In this document: in pieces, positions 1-15,400 of the stretch
Layout of the letters: every line of letters begins with the position of its first letter
Position numbering within the stretch: the first letter of the stretch is position 1
Source: Antedon mediterranea
Lineage: Eukaryota > Echinodermata > Crinoidea > Comatulida > Antedonidae
Assembly (NCBI RefSeq): GCF_964355755.1
Contig: NC_092670.1
Coordinates: 29,995,795-30,059,794, forward strand
DNA length: 64,000 nt
Direction of reading: 5' to 3'
Translations under genes and position numbers: made by a program
The notes under the pieces: model-generated
Told to the model about the DNA's origin: nothing
Seen by the model: only the letters and a program-made list of their open reading frames with translations
Databases searched by the model: none

Positions 1-380
1 GTTATTTTTTATTACACACGAAATGTAACTGTTTACCTTTTCTAAACTGTACTTTTTTTTTATTTGAAAAAAGATGAATAAGATGTTTTTTTTTTTTAAT
101 ATTGTTTTTGACCTAAGTTGTAGGTCTGGTCAGTGTAGGTCTTGATTTTGAAAATTAAAATCAAGCGAGCTTTTGCCCTTTTGCTCTACGCGGGGTTTCC
201 GTCCTCGTTCAGCTCGCATTAGGACACCTGAGTTACCATTTGACAGATGTACAATGTCAGTAGCTGACTGGTGGGATTGGTTATTAGAAGCAACAAAGAA
301 CCAATATACTGATATAAAATTCTTTTTCCATTTAGAAGTTTAAACAATAATATACTGTATTCTTATTGCTTCAATTTCAG
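1..380 (+). other. Intron or upstream sequence of gene A
   Basis: AT-rich sequence before the first visible acceptor. I see no coding exon or recognisable repeat. The two 5' exons expected from gene B are not here. Confidence 0.5.
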
Positions 381-440
381 AAACTTTAGTCACAATTTAC
401 TTACTAGATTACCAGCGTTTCCGCATAAAATCATCAAAAT
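381..440 (+). CDS. Gene A LRR exon (first visible)
   Basis: A 60-nt phase 2/2 exon reading NFSHNLLTRLPAFPHKIIKM, after a TTTCAG acceptor and before GTAAGT. It matches gene B exon 25985-26044 in length and pattern, so two more 5' exons are expected upstream of the window. Confidence 0.8.
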
Positions 441-3400
441 GTAAGTTTATGGTATTATGGTTTTATTATATTCGATTCGAGTGACAGACTTATTTAAGAT
501 GTATTGTCCCAAAACAAACAAAAAATAAACATGAATTAAATAGGTCCTGTTTAGCAATAATTAGATGAGGCCTTAAAATCCTTTGACAAAAATAAACTAA
601 AATAATGATTTTGCCTAAATAGACAATTATGCTTTTGATCTAATCAAATCCATTGATTTACAGTACAGATAATATAATAATAATAGATAAATACAAATTT
701 GACTCCAATACAATATTTTTAGTCGCGTGGAAGCGACTCTATAGTTCACTATGTCGGTCGGTCTGTCTGTCTGTCTGTCTGTCGGTCTGTCTGTCGGTCT
801 GTCTGTCTGTCTGTCTGTCGGTCCGGTATCACTATGCGTTTTATCGCTTTCTGACCTTATCTTGATATCAGTTTAATCTAGCTAGGTCAATTTTTCACAG
901 TATATTCCTTATGGCCAGGAATCAATGTGGTTATGTTTTCACGGTGCGCAATAAAAAATTACGCGGTCTACGCACGATTTAACGAAATAACGTTTGTAAT
1001 CATATCTTCACAACCATGAATCACAATTAAATAAAATTTGGTACTCATAAATTTCAGGGCATAAATCATCATATGGCAATACAATTACGTGCGTAGCGCA
1101 TGTAACGCATGCGTACGCGCGCTTAACATTTTCAAAATTTATTTTCGATGAAATAAGAGTACATTTCAGGCAATTTTAAGCGTTTACAAAATTGCCATGA
1201 GTGCGCATATTTTTGCGCGCGCACTGCGCGTTAAATGTTGTTGCGCACTCTTTTTGCCCGATTTCTGTTTTCTTGACTTACTTTTCAACTTGAAATTACG
1301 TTATACGAGCACGTCGAAAGTGACAGGCTACGCACGTGTAAATTTAAAAAAAATAAATGTTTTTAAACATTTCAACATTTTTAAACATGTTCAGTAATTT
1401 CGGTCAGTATAGTTCACTATGTCGGTCGGTCGGTCTCTCTTGTCTATCTGTCTGTCGGTCTGTCGGTCTGTCTGTCGGTCTGTCGGTCTGTCTGTCGGTC
1501 TGTCGGTCTGTCTGTCGGTCCGGTATCACTATGCATTGTAGCACGCGACTTAATGGCTGTTGGCCTTGTTCACCGACATTGACATAATTATCATATTCAC
1601 CAAATATTTTTTTAGACTCGTCGCAAATCAAATAATCTTTTCAAATATTTTTTTTATGGAACGCCTCCTCTGCCTTCAGTTCACATTCGTCATGCAGTAT
1701 ATAAATCACCATGCAGTGAACATCAATCGTCATTCAGTGCACATCAATCATCGTGCTGTACATACCAATCATCATGCAGTGCACACCAATCATCATGCAG
1801 TACACACCGATCATCATGCAGTGCATACCAATCATCATGCAGTATATACCAATCATTATGCAGTTCACGCACACTAATTGTCATGCAGTACACCAATCAA
1901 CATTCAGTACATACAAATCATCATGCAGTACACACCAATAATCATGTAGTGCACACCAATCATCATGCAGTACACACCAATCATCATGCAGTGCACTCAC
2001 ACTAATTATCATGCAGTACACACCAATAATCATGCAGTGCACACCAATCATCATGCAGTACACACCAATCATCATGCAGTGCACACCAATCATCATGCAG
2101 TACACACCAATCATCATGTAGTGCACACCAATCATCATGCAGTACACACCAATCATCATGTAGTGCACACCAATCATCATGCAGTACACACCAATCATCA
2201 TGCAGTGCACGCACACTAATTATCATGCAGTACACACCAATCACCATGCAGTACATACCAATCATCATGTAGTACACACCGATCATCATGCAGTGCACGC
2301 ACACTAATTATCATGCAGCACACACCAATCACCATGCAGTACAAACCGATCATCATGCAATGCACGTACACTAATTATCATGCAGTACACACCAATCATC
2401 ATGCAGTACATACCAATCATCATGTAGTTACACATCAATCATCATGTAGTACACACCAATCATGTAGTACATTGCGCTATGGAGATACAAAAAAGAAAGC
2501 GAAAAGCTAAATCAAAACGATAAAGTAAAACAGTCAGAACAGTTCAGGCAACACTAGCCCTTCAACAGTGCAAGTGAAAGTACTTGAACAAAGTCAATAG
2601 TTAAGAACAGGCCGACTGAGTTGACAGGAATCTATATATAAATTTACGTAAGTGCAAAATTCGGGTAAATCGCGCGTTACTTCTAGAATGTTTACTCGAT
2701 GGTATATAAAGTTGGTTCGTACTTTCGGTACCAATGTTAGCCACCTGATGTAACCCTGTTTACTAATGCAATTGAGTTAGATAATTAGTCATTGACAATT
2801 AAAGCGAATTTAGATTCAACGATATTCCCCAAATAGGGGTGTTTTCCGATCATGGTATACACTGTCTAATCTTGTCCATCTTGAAAAATACCCGCACACA
2901 ATAATACCTTCTATAATAATAATAATATAATAATATCTCCTTCTACGATAATTGTTTTTAGTAGCTGAAAACCGGTTGAACAGTATATAATTTGACAGTA
3001 TGATTTATATATATATAAATATTTCTTTTATTCCTGTCCACCCAGGCAGCACTTGCCAGTTTTATACTGTGACGTTATCCAAATTCCTTCACTTGCACTG
3101 ATGAAGGGCTAGTGTTGCCCGAAAGCTCTGCTAACTTTTCTGGCTGTTTACTTTATCGTTTTGATTTAGCTTTTCGCTTTTTATTTTTGTATCTCCATTG
3201 AGATCCAGCCACTGATACCCACAGCATTGTCAATTTTTTCAGTAATTTGCCTTTGGATTTATATATATATATATATATAAACACAACAGGCATAGAAATA
3301 AATTCCAAACCGCCCGGTGATACACAGAAAATTATTTCATTATTATTATATATTTATATATATTATACATAACATATATAACATCTTATATAAATGTTAT

Positions 3401-6400
3401 ATTATTTTTGAAACGATAAAGATGAGGACAATATCATTCTCCGAGATTTCCTCATCTTTATCGTTTCAAAAATTAATTAAATAATTTTCAGTGTATCACC
3501 GGGCGGTTTGGAATTTATTTCTATGCCTGTTGTGTTTATATATATATATATATATATATAAACAAATCAGGCATAGAACATTAATATACAAATCAGGCAA
3601 AGAATAAATCCAAAGGCAAATTACTGAAAAAAATGACAATGCTGTGGGTATCAGTGGCTGGATCTCAATGGAGATACAACAATAAAAAGCGAAAAGCTAT
3701 ATATATATTGCTGTTAGATCTTAATCTAAGATAATAATGCCATTATAATGCATGCGTGACTCAAACATATTATGGAAACTTTGCCAAATTGGTTACTATA
3801 GTCAATGATAATAGAGTACGGTAGCTTTTATTGTTGAAACTTTTATTTATTAAATATTAGATATGCAGAATACAACTCGTTGGCAGACATATCGATTGCT
3901 TTTAACGACCTTCCAAATCTTAGTATTGTGTAAGTTAAATACTGTACATCTGCATGTATTGTTAGTTTTTCCTGGTGGAACAGAATTCAAAAGAGCTCAT
4001 ATGAAAAAAGCATCTGTCTAATAATATTCTCTCAAATACTGCGTGGCAGGTTTAGCTTTATTCGGTAGGCCAAAAAATGGCCATTCAAAACATGGGTTAA
4101 AAACTTATGTTGGCTAATATATATGTGTATATTAAAACTAAAATTGTTTACTGAACTATTATCATCTATCAGACTGTTGTTTAAAAATGTAATATTGATT
4201 GAAATAATGGGCTATAACGGGCGAATATTTCTAGTCCATTCTCTAAGAATCATAGTTTATAAGCACGACAAAGTTTATCCATCCTGTAATTAGAGAAATT
4301 ATTGTTGGATGTCTGAAATAATTTAGGAAGGAACATACAAAACATGCATCATGTACTTATCTAATGAAAGTAATCAATCGTAAAGGGGAGGCAAAGGAGC
4401 TAGCTTCAGTTCAATATAATATTCAGTATAATAAGCATAAACAATAAACGCAATTTTATTGTCTACCATATAATGATTTTTTAATATTATTGTACAGCGA
4501 ATCACTAAATAATACCACCACATTTAATATTTATATAATATTTTAACAAGCATTCTTTTTATAGAAATGTATCTAACAACAATATACATGTGCTGAAAAA
4601 TACCACTTTTAAAGGTTCTACGTTGATAAATAAAATGTAAGTATATTGTAAGTAATGTTCCGCAACAGCTGTCAATGTGCGCCACTATCACAGCCAACTT
4701 TTTTATAACATGTTTGTTCCACAAAATGTAATATTTATTTTAATAATGTAAATTGATGTATTTTTAAAATTATAGTGTAACATATTGGTAAAAATAATCA
4801 ATTAACAAAAATAAAAGACATAACATGATTATTGGTAAAAAATCACTGTTACTACTTTGTGTACTGTTCTTGTAAATTAACATACATTATTATAAAACTG
4901 TGATTATAATAATAGTCATGCTTACTATTTGTTCAAGTTACATTATAAAGTGCAAATTTTGCCCACCCTCACAACGCTACAACTGGTGATAATTTGTTGT
5001 TTGTTTGTTTTTTCAGAGACTTATCATATAATCATATACATCAAATTGAACCTTTCACCTTTTTAAACATTGAACTATCGTGGTTGTGAGTTCTTTTTGT
5101 CCTCTTTTTTTGTAGCGTTAGCTCATAATCATCATAATACAATCAATGTTAATACATCATCGTTATTTTCGGTAGTTCGGTAGTTATTATGTATTTTCAT
5201 ATCATTCATGTGATTAAATCATCACATTTTAATCAGCAGTATTCTAAAATATTTCTTTTTCGTATTACTTTTTTTTAAAATAATGTTGTTAAATAAATAA
5301 TAAATTATTTTGAGTTTCAGGAAAATCAAGTTTAACAACGAACTCAAAGAGCTTTGTGAAAATGCATTTGCATTGTCAACACCTTTTCAGGTGAACTTGT
5401 AAGTGATGTAAAAAGTCCAGTGCGTCTTACCAACGTTTAATTTCAAACTTTAAGGAGAATTGTGTGTATTACAATCAATTACCTAGACACAAATTTCATT
5501 TTTTTTACATTTTAATTACGTAGTTCATAAAAAGTACTTTAATGTCATCGATATGTGTAAATATTTTAAAAAGATAATAATAATATTTTTTTAATAGGTT
5601 TATTGGACATAACCTTGCAAACTTATCAACTGGAACATTTAAAAATATTACAGATGGAAGCAACATGTGGGTTAAATGTGTATGTGAAAGGTTTGGTGTG
5701 ATTGTGGTGTTGATTTTGCATGTGTTATTATAATTATTTTGAAAGTATAACATTACTTTTACCTTTAAATGTTAATGTGGTGGAGTTTGAACATAATTTG
5801 TTGTAGTATTGATGAACTTGTCGTTTTTTCTTTCGTTTACCAACCTAGATATTTAGGCCAAAACAAACTACAAAGCATACCGTCAAGAGCCTTCCAAGGT
5901 GGAGACATAACAGAGATGTAAATATTGTTTGTTTAAATTTTTCCGACGACTAATGATAATATATCAGTGTTAAATGATATTTCAATACAATGCTTTGTCC
6001 GACGACATACTGACCTATGTTGTGCTTCACTATTTCTTTATCATTACCAAACCATTTTCAGTCATCCATTTCTCAATTGTTGATGATTCATCTGACATTT
6101 CTGTCCGTGCTATGACCTATAGCTAAAAAACACATACAAATAATACGATCCTCTTTAACTTATCTTGACATCTCCAAACCACCAACTAGTAAAATGGCTT
6201 TGTTTTCCGTCACAATGTCTTAGTTTTCCGTCAAAATACAGTTTATAAAACGATCAATACCATGGTCTTGCTGAATTACTTTTATAGTAAAAACCTAAAC
6301 ATAGTCAACCTGGCGAACTTCACACAAATGTTAAACTCCATACTTACTCAATACATAATGTTGAGTGGTAAAAATATTGTAAACTGGTTTGTCTCAGAAA

Positions 6401-9400
6401 ATCATGTGTAGATAATACATTTAAATATATGTTTAGGTATTTGTATTGGTAGACAAAATGTTTGTCATGAAAAAAAATATTTAAGGATAAAAATATGTAT
6501 GACAAAAACAAAACATCAACCTTACGTGGTATAAAATATGTTTATAAAACAACTGTAGCCGAATCATTTCCGAAATAAACTCGTCGACGTGTGAGATATA
6601 AAACTGCGAATACTACTTAAATTGGTATGGCAACTTGATCTTAAGGAATGTTGTTTCTTTCAGAAATCTTGAAAAAAATATCATTAGCTTTATACACAAG
6701 GACGCATTCGTTGAATTGGATAGAATGCATGTTCTGTGAGTACTGCTTATTAATATATTATGTACTGTATAATTAGGCCCTATAATTTTTGTTTCAAAAC
6801 ATTTCTAAAAGTTATATAATTCGCTATTTGATATCAATTTGAATATCAATTAGAGAAGAGAGTGTTATATACCAAATAATGTATATATAGGAATATAGTC
6901 TTTTCTTCTAAGCCTTATTCTGTGTGCAGATATAGCAGATTAAACAATAGGTAGCCTACGTCTATCGTTTCATTTCCATACTATGCAGGATGTGGTAGAT
7001 GATTTGATAAACCGTATCATCATTATTTGTTGTAAACTTTTGCTTTACATAATGTTCAATAGTTGCTTGACAATGTATTCATGTCAATTTACACCGTACT
7101 TTACGCAGAACGCTTGCTTATAACAGACTGACGGAAATACCAATCGTACACGATTGCATGAACGGTACAGGTACATTGTGAGTGTTATATCTTATAATAA
7201 TTTTAAACTTATCATGTCCTACTTATCCTCGCATTTGTTTTAACATGTTATGAATGAATAGGAACATGAGTAGGCTAATGCAGTACACAAATACAAATAA
7301 TGTCAACCATGCGTTCTTGTGTAAGCAAGGGCCTAAATACATCCAAAGGCAAATTACTGAACACAATTACAATTATGTGAGCATTAGTGGTTGGATGTCA
7401 ATGATACAAAAATACAAAAGATACAAAATAAAATAACCAAAAAGCTAAATCAAAACGATAAAGTAAAACAGGCAGAAAATTTGGCAGAGCTTTCAGGCAT
7501 CACTAGCCTTTCATCTATGCAGATGAGAGTACTATATTAAGTAGAAACGCGCTGCTTATGCCTAAGTGGACTAGAATAATAATAATAAAAAAAAAATGGA
7601 AGCACAGGCTGGTAAATATAGGATGGAGAGATTAAGAGTAGAACACAACGAAGATAGAGATAAACAATTTAGGAATTGAGAATTAATAAGGAATAACAAA
7701 TAAATATATTTAGGTATTCAATGGAATAATTTTACCGATCTGAGTATTTTCCTAATGTTATAAGTCAAAACAGGTTTGTGGTATAAGTAGTAATTCCCGG
7801 TGGTTGTCTGTCTGAGTTTTTTCACTTCATTTCACATCGTGGTCTATTGCAATAACTCTGAAAACTATATATTGTTCAATCTGTAATGTTTTGATAGCTG
7901 ATCTGTGTTGTGTCATTCTCACAGAGAGTGTTTTTCTTTATTTCTCCGACGTACTGTTTACAACAAAAATTACAGTATATGATATGACAGTGTATTATAT
8001 ATTATATATATTTATCGTTTCAAATTAATTAATTAAATTTCAGTATATCACCGGGCGGTTTAGAATTAATGTTCTTTGCCTGATTTGTTTATATATATAA
8101 ACGTATCTCTTCGGAGATCCCGCCTCGTGAATAAAACTACTGTAAGATGAGGGCGTATCAATTTGATCTCTAGTGCGCGTGCGTACAACTGAGGACTAGT
8201 GCTGTTCCGCCGTACCACGCCGAGAATGTTAAAGAGTCGCTATCCAATCGAGTTCAAACAATACCATGAAAGCCCAAGTGGTCTAATGGTTAGGACATCT
8301 GCATATCAAGCAGGCGGTCCTAGTTCGAGTCTCGGTTGGGGCGGATTTTTATCATTCTCACAGATTTCCTCATCTTTATCGTTTCAAATTAATTAATTAA
8401 ATTTCAGTATATCACCGGGCGGTTTAAAATTAATGTTCTTTGCCTCTTGTGTTTATATAATATATTGCATTAGACCACGATGTCAAATGGAGCGACAAAA
8501 CATTAGGAACATACTCCCAGATCGATAAAATTATTCCAATGCCTACCAAAATTTAAGTTTCAATATTAAGCGCCATTTAGGCTGTTTTTAGTCGCGTGGA
8601 CGCGACTCTATAGTTCACTATGTCAGTCGGTCGATCTGTCTGTCTGTCGGTCAGTCGGTCCGGTATCACTATGCGTTTTATCGCTTTCTGACCTTATCTT
8701 GATATCAGTTTAATCTAGCTAAGTCAATTTTTCACAGTATATTCCTTATGGCCAGAAATCGATGTGGTTATGTTCTCACGGTGCGCAATAAAAAATTACG
8801 CGGTCTACGCACGATTTAACGAAATCACGTTTGTAATCATATCTTCACAACCATGAATCACAATTAAATAGAATTTGGTACTCATAAATTTCAGGGCATA
8901 AATAATCATATGGCAATACAATTACGTGCGTAGCGCATGTAACGCATGCGTACGTGCGCTTAAAATTTTCACAATTTTATTTGCGATGAAATAAGAGTAC
9001 GTTTCAGGCAATTTTAAGCGTTTACAAAATTGCCATGAGTGCGCAGATTTTTGTGCGCGCACTGCGCGTTAAATATTGTTGAGCACTCTTTTTGCCCGAT
9101 TTCTGTTTTCTTGACTTACTTTTCAACTCGAAATTACGTTATACGAGCACGTCAAAAGTGACAGGCTACGCACGTGTAAATTAAAAAAATATAAATGTTT
9201 TTAAACATTTCAACATTTTTAAACATGTTCAGTAATTTCGGTCAGTTGGTAGGTTTGTCGGTCGGTCGGTAAACACTAATGAGCACGCGACTGCAGCCAT
9301 CTGTTTCCATTCCAAATTTATATCTCTACCAAGCTACCTTCTTTGTTTCCTACTCTTATTCAGTATCCAACCACTATTCACCACCCTGTCTCTTTTGTTG

Positions 9401-12400
9401 CTATTATTATTAATTGTAATTGTATAAGTATTTAAATTTGTATCCGTTTTTGTCGACAGGACCACAATGCAAAATAAGTATATTTCTACTTGATTGTGTA
9501 TAATCTTGTATAAATATGCTGTTAAATAAATAAATTCTTTCACTTGCACTGATGAAGGGCTTGTGTTGCCGGAAAGCTCTGCTAACTTTCTGGCTGTTTT
9601 ACTTTATCGTTTTGATTTAGCTTTTCGCTTTTTTTGTTTCTCTATTGAGATCCAGCCACTGATACCCACAGCATTGTCATTTTTTCAGTAATTTGCCTTT
9701 GGATTTATAATATATGTATAGTCTAATGTTATATACATTGATCATGTGGCGGAATTAACACTGATGAGGCACAAAACGAACCATTTAAGCAAGTAATTCA
9801 AAATCAATTTCAAAATTAGAAAACCCGGTATTCCTCAAATTATTATTTTAGTTAATTTCATCAGAACTAATGTGGTATCAGTATTTTATCAAACATATTA
9901 CTGTTTTCTTTAATCAATGTAATTTCTTTATATATTGTAATGTATGTTTTAGAGATTTAAGCTGGAATAATCTGACATCGTTGGAAGACACGCAATTACC
10001 ATCAGTTACAAACATACTTATCAACAAAAATCAAATTCAACGCATTTCAAAAACTGCATTTACTAATATGCCATCTCTTGAATCATTGTAAGTATACAAC
10101 CGATACATATATAAAGAGAAAAAAGTAAAAAAAAAAGTAACTGGAAAAGTTTTAAAGAAACTGTTATACAAATAAAATGATCCTCCCCTAAAAATCCTAT
10201 CCCCAGCTCTTTTGTTGCCTGCAAGTTACTGAATAAATGTTTATAAATACAACAACACTCTAAATGTGAACACGTTGTAGGAGCCGAGATCAACGACACC
10301 CCCTCCTCCCAAAAAACGTTTAAACTATTAAATCGTAATACCGTGTTATACCCTAGTTCAATATTTAATTATCGTAATGTTAAGATCTAACTCGGTTAAA
10401 ATAATATCCGAAAATAAAGGAAAATCTACTAGCTTTGGTCAACATTTTAACAGCACACACTTTTATTTAACGAGAGGTCAAAACTATAACCTGGCTACAA
10501 TTCCAGCACGCTGATAATTCACAACATTTTAGGATTCAGCCAAAAGTAGCTCTTTTCACAATAAAAATCTAATTACACAACACTATACAAAACACTTTTG
10601 CGTGTATTAGCGTGTTGTAATTTACCAGAGTAGACATCGATGTTTGATTTTGTAGACTACTTGTACACAACAACATTACATTTATCGAAGATGGAGCATT
10701 CAGTGAAACTAATCTTCGCTATCTGTAAGTATTTCTAGTTAAAACCATTGTTAACAATGCTGTCATTTTATATATATTGTATTATTTCTTTGACTGTTGA
10801 TTGTAAATACTTTACCCTATTTGACAGCCTATTCTCTCGGCATTGCTCGCTGGGCACCTGAAGGACTGTGGCGGAGTAAATGTGTATTCCCGCCACCTGT
10901 GTGTATTGTGTATTTTGCCACTTCGGAAGGTATTCAGGATGGTGATAGCGATGAATGCGGATGGGATCTCTCGGAGACTACAGTAAACCAGTTTCTCTTC
11001 AAATAAGCACGCTTCCTGTGTTGGACATTGTTTATTGTTGCTAGACATAAAGCTGTTATTATTATTTTTCTAAAACAAAACAATCACATGAAACTTTAAT
11101 GTTTATAACAATTTGCTTCATAGATTTCTTTATGGTAATGGAATGACAAACCTTTCATATGGAACATTACAAACCAAAGGCACGACACTGGAATACATGT
11201 GAGACTGATCTAATTTTAATTTTAGTATCTAATAGTATCCGATTGTGTTGTCACACCCGATTCTCGGTATTGTATCTTATTTATACAGTTATTCTAGTAG
11301 TCGATGGATGGGATTTAGCTAAAAAATACAATTTTTGGACTTATTTGTAAGAAAAGGTTTGATGAAATGTCTCCTTTGGACCCTATCAAACATATTTATT
11401 ATCACCATCATAATGGTTTTCGACACAGGGAAGTAGCTTGATTTGCATAATCAAATATGGCGGCAATTTTTACTTTATTCACTCTATATTTTGAAAACCG
11501 CTAGTCACAGATACTTAATTATGGTGCCAACAACTTTTATGTTTTTATATTCACTGTAATGAAAAAGTTTGTCCAAAAACGAATGGAAGTGCTATTTCTG
11601 AACATTATTGACCTTTGAACTTATCCTAATTCAACAACAACTAATCGGAGAGATACTATATATTTAGATCCAGTCTAATGGCATGTTTTTGCAAAAAAAT
11701 GGCGGATTCTAACATTATTGACCTTTGACCTTGATTTATCATATCTTAGTAACCACTATTTGGAGAGACACTAAATATGGTTCAAACTGTTCAGAAACTA
11801 CACAATTATATTTAGGTTAATGACATGTTTTTGCAAAAATTCTAACATTATTGACATTTGAACTTAAACATAGCATAAATTTGAAAATTTTGTACATATG
11901 AAATTATTTTTCGTATCCGGAAAAATACCACCCTGACAACTACCCCCCTATTTTGTTTAATAATGTCACATTGTATGGTTAATAACCTTTGAAATATGTT
12001 TGAAATGTAGTAGGCCTATAGAATTTCTGATCAGTGTTGATTAAATTTCCCTATTAGACTAAATGCATACCTTCAGAACATTTTGAGACCAACATTTACT
12101 TACTGTGACCAGTTGTTGCCGATATACAAGCACATATTTGTGTTTGTTATATATATAGACATTGACCCTGACCTTTGTACTATTTTTCAAAATTTAAGAC
12201 CAAATTCAAGTGTTTACGACCAGTAGTTACGGAGATACATACATGCCCTGGATTGTGGGTCAAATGTCACAGAAATGGCCTTTCCAGTCATTTTGACTAA
12301 AATTTCCCATTAGACCGAATATGAATGTATATACCTTCTGATCGATTTCAGACCAAAATTACTTTGCTGACCAGTGGTTGTCAAAATTAAGGAGGCTCTT

Positions 12401-15400
12401 GGTCTTATAGCCTTTGACGTTGACCTTTTGACCTTTCACCACTGAAGTCAAATTCTCTGGACTTCAAAGAACATACGAATATTGGTCTAGCTACTAGAGT
12501 AACATAAGTACACATACATATACGTATCATAACGTAACAATTGACCTTACCTTACATGATACAGGCACATATTTTGTATATAATGTTGTTTGTTTTGTGT
12601 GTAGATGAAGCACTGATAATCGGGTAATAATTTAGAGTTTAAAATATAATAATTCATGATAATTGTAGTTATTTACTTCGCTCAGCATTGTTCAACTCAT
12701 ATTTATTTAGTAAGAATTCAACTAATGAGGCTGATCCGAATATAAATAGTAAGCCTTTTAATTTGTTTTTCCTTCAGATATTTATTTGACAATTCGATAG
12801 AAGAAATCGGAAAAAATGCTCTATCACATATGGTAGAAAATGGAACCATGTATGCAAAGTAGAACACTAATTGTAGAGTATTAGTTAAGAAACAAATATA
12901 ATACTGATAATAGTGTAATTATAATCTTCTTTAATCCCTACAACAATTTTGTATTTACATTGTCTGACATTATCTTACTATATTCACTATAATTAAACTC
13001 TACTTTTTATTCGTTTATTTTACTAAATAATAATACTATAATAATTATATGTATATTTATTTCATAGATACCTTAGTTGTGGTGGACTTCGATCGATTCC
13101 CTCGAACATTAGGAAATATATTAACATGTAAATTACTTTAAATTTTAATACTTCTATACAATAGTTAAAATGTATGCACATTGTTCAGTTAAAGCACCAT
13201 AAGTGAGTGCTCCGACATATGATACATAATATAGGCCTATAGTTCGAATCTTAGTTTGGGCGGCTTTTTCTTATTATAGATTTATCCATCTTTATCGTTT
13301 CTAAAATAATTAGTATTATATATAAATTGTCTTTCTTGTTGTCACGTTTATTTATGGTGACACTGGGACGCCTTTCTCATTTCATCGTCACGCCCATTTC
13401 CCCATTAATAAATATTTTGTTGAAAATGTATTACTAAACTTAAACTGTTATTCGTAGCCTATCCGTTAAGGCCCATTTACAATAATTAATACTACTTTTG
13501 TCTGAAAACAAGAATATCATAGAAACTAAACATACAAGTACACGAGGTAACAGAAAATAAATAATTGCAGGTGAATAAATGTACAAATAATAATAATAAT
13601 AATAATTTGATTTGATTTGATCACTTTATTTCAGAATAAATATTCCATATAATTATACTATAGACTAGGCTATTAATGAGGTAGGTGCCACCCGGAGAGG
13701 TAGAAATTCTCATATGACTTTTCGAGACCAGTTTTTTCTGGGGAATCCAAATATATTGGGTAAACGGGCTGTAACCTGAGAACTTTCGCGTGAGGGTGCT
13801 TTTTTTCAAAATGGCTGCCAGTTACAGTAGACTATGATATCTTGGCAACCACTGGTCATAGAGAGTTACTTATGGTGTCAAATTGTTCGGAATGTACATG
13901 TTCCTATTTGATGTAATAGAACATTTTGTCCGAAAATGGCCGGAAATACCTCAATTGATCTTTGACCCAATATCTAACAGATATCATATCTCCGTAACTA
14001 CTCGACACAGAAAGTTGTAATTGGTGTCAAACTGTCCAGAATATAGATGTTTATATTCAAACTAATAGAACATTATCCGTAAAAATGACCAGAAATAACT
14101 TTACTGACCTTTGACCCAAAATGCAAGACATTTCTCCTATCTGATCACGTTTAGTAATATCTTGTCAATTAATTCATTTTGTGCCAATTGGAGGTTGACA
14201 TTCTCATATTATTTTCTGGACCAGTTTTTTATGTGCAATCCGAATATATGAGACAAATAAGCCATAACAAGGCCAAGAATTTAATTCTTTTACTACATAC
14301 ATGCTTCCCTTTAGTGTTTATGTCTGTATGTCGTGTATTAATCTTCAAGATCGCTCACATCACTGCAATCTGAAAAGTCTTCATATTCATTATGTGTAAA
14401 CAGTTCCTGGACATCCGCGGGCATCACTGTCTCAATCCATTTAGGCTCCATTTGTTCATTCCATCCATTGTGTGTACTGTTGTTGACAAAATCATTGACG
14501 TCTGCTGATTGCCATTCTTTAGCAATGAAGTTTGCTCTAAGTATATGAAACTCAAGGGTCTGCTGACATGGTGGCAGTAATGATATATCTGTAATCTTGT
14601 TGTGTCTGGGAAACTTTCTGTTGAAGATATCATATCTTGCTTGATTTACACTTTTCCCCTTCACTCCATACAATAGTGAAACATACTCTTCAAGTTCCTC
14701 ATACAACTCTTTTGATGGAACAGCTGACACTCCAAGGTTGCAGAATGTGTCAACAAATTTTGCTTTTGATTTCAGAAGCTTCCAGCAGGTACGTTTTCCT
14801 TTCCGAAAGAAAGCGGAGTTATAATCGTTACCTGTAAAAGCATGGAATCAAATAAGGGATGATTTCTGCGCTTTTGTTAAATCAATGTCACTCAATTTCA
14901 GTACCTTTCGGTATTTCCCAGTGTTTGTATCAATAATTACCCTCTGCCCATCATCTATGAAATGAGATAGTGCAATGACTGGAATATCAATGTCTCCAGA
15001 ATGGGAACGAATTATTGCTACGCCTTGATTGTTAGGATGACTTTCGTGTCGGCTTCTTCTTGGCTACTATTACTATAAGCTCCGGAACCAATACAACATC
15101 TCTGTTAGTAACGTAGATGCATTCTTTGTACTATGAAAAGTAGATAACATCACTCCTCATATCTGTTAGAATGCTTTCTTTCTTTGACACTAGTACACAT
15201 CGAATAAGCTCAATTAATCTGGTCTTGTTCTCGCCGTTGGCAAGGAAATTGTTGAAATCACGGGGCAACTTTGATATTGTTGAGCTTACAATTACTTTTG
15301 GTGCAATGCCGCGTCTGTTTCTCTCAACAGACTTAATGCTTTTTGGCAAGTATGCATCGGCAACAATATCAACACGCTTGTATCCTTTATGGATGCTGTT

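Noticed and set aside
653-1631. Frames made of CLSVCLSV or DRQTDRQT repeats (also near 38200 and 55400)
   Set aside because: Translations of the GTCTGTCG arrays of the Helentron-like element, not proteins.
1690-2470. CRISPR-like array
   Set aside because: The 21-bp units are contiguous with no unique spacers, in an animal genome.
1753-2510. Long open frames rich in His, Met and Ile on both strands
   Set aside because: They come from the 21-bp minisatellite; a unit divisible by three keeps every frame open. No codon bias or conserved start.
10812-11048. Minus-strand frame resembling an LRRNT cap
   Set aside because: Only a loose match (VYCSLREIPSAF); the Cys pattern is incomplete and no LRR or splice partner lies on that strand.
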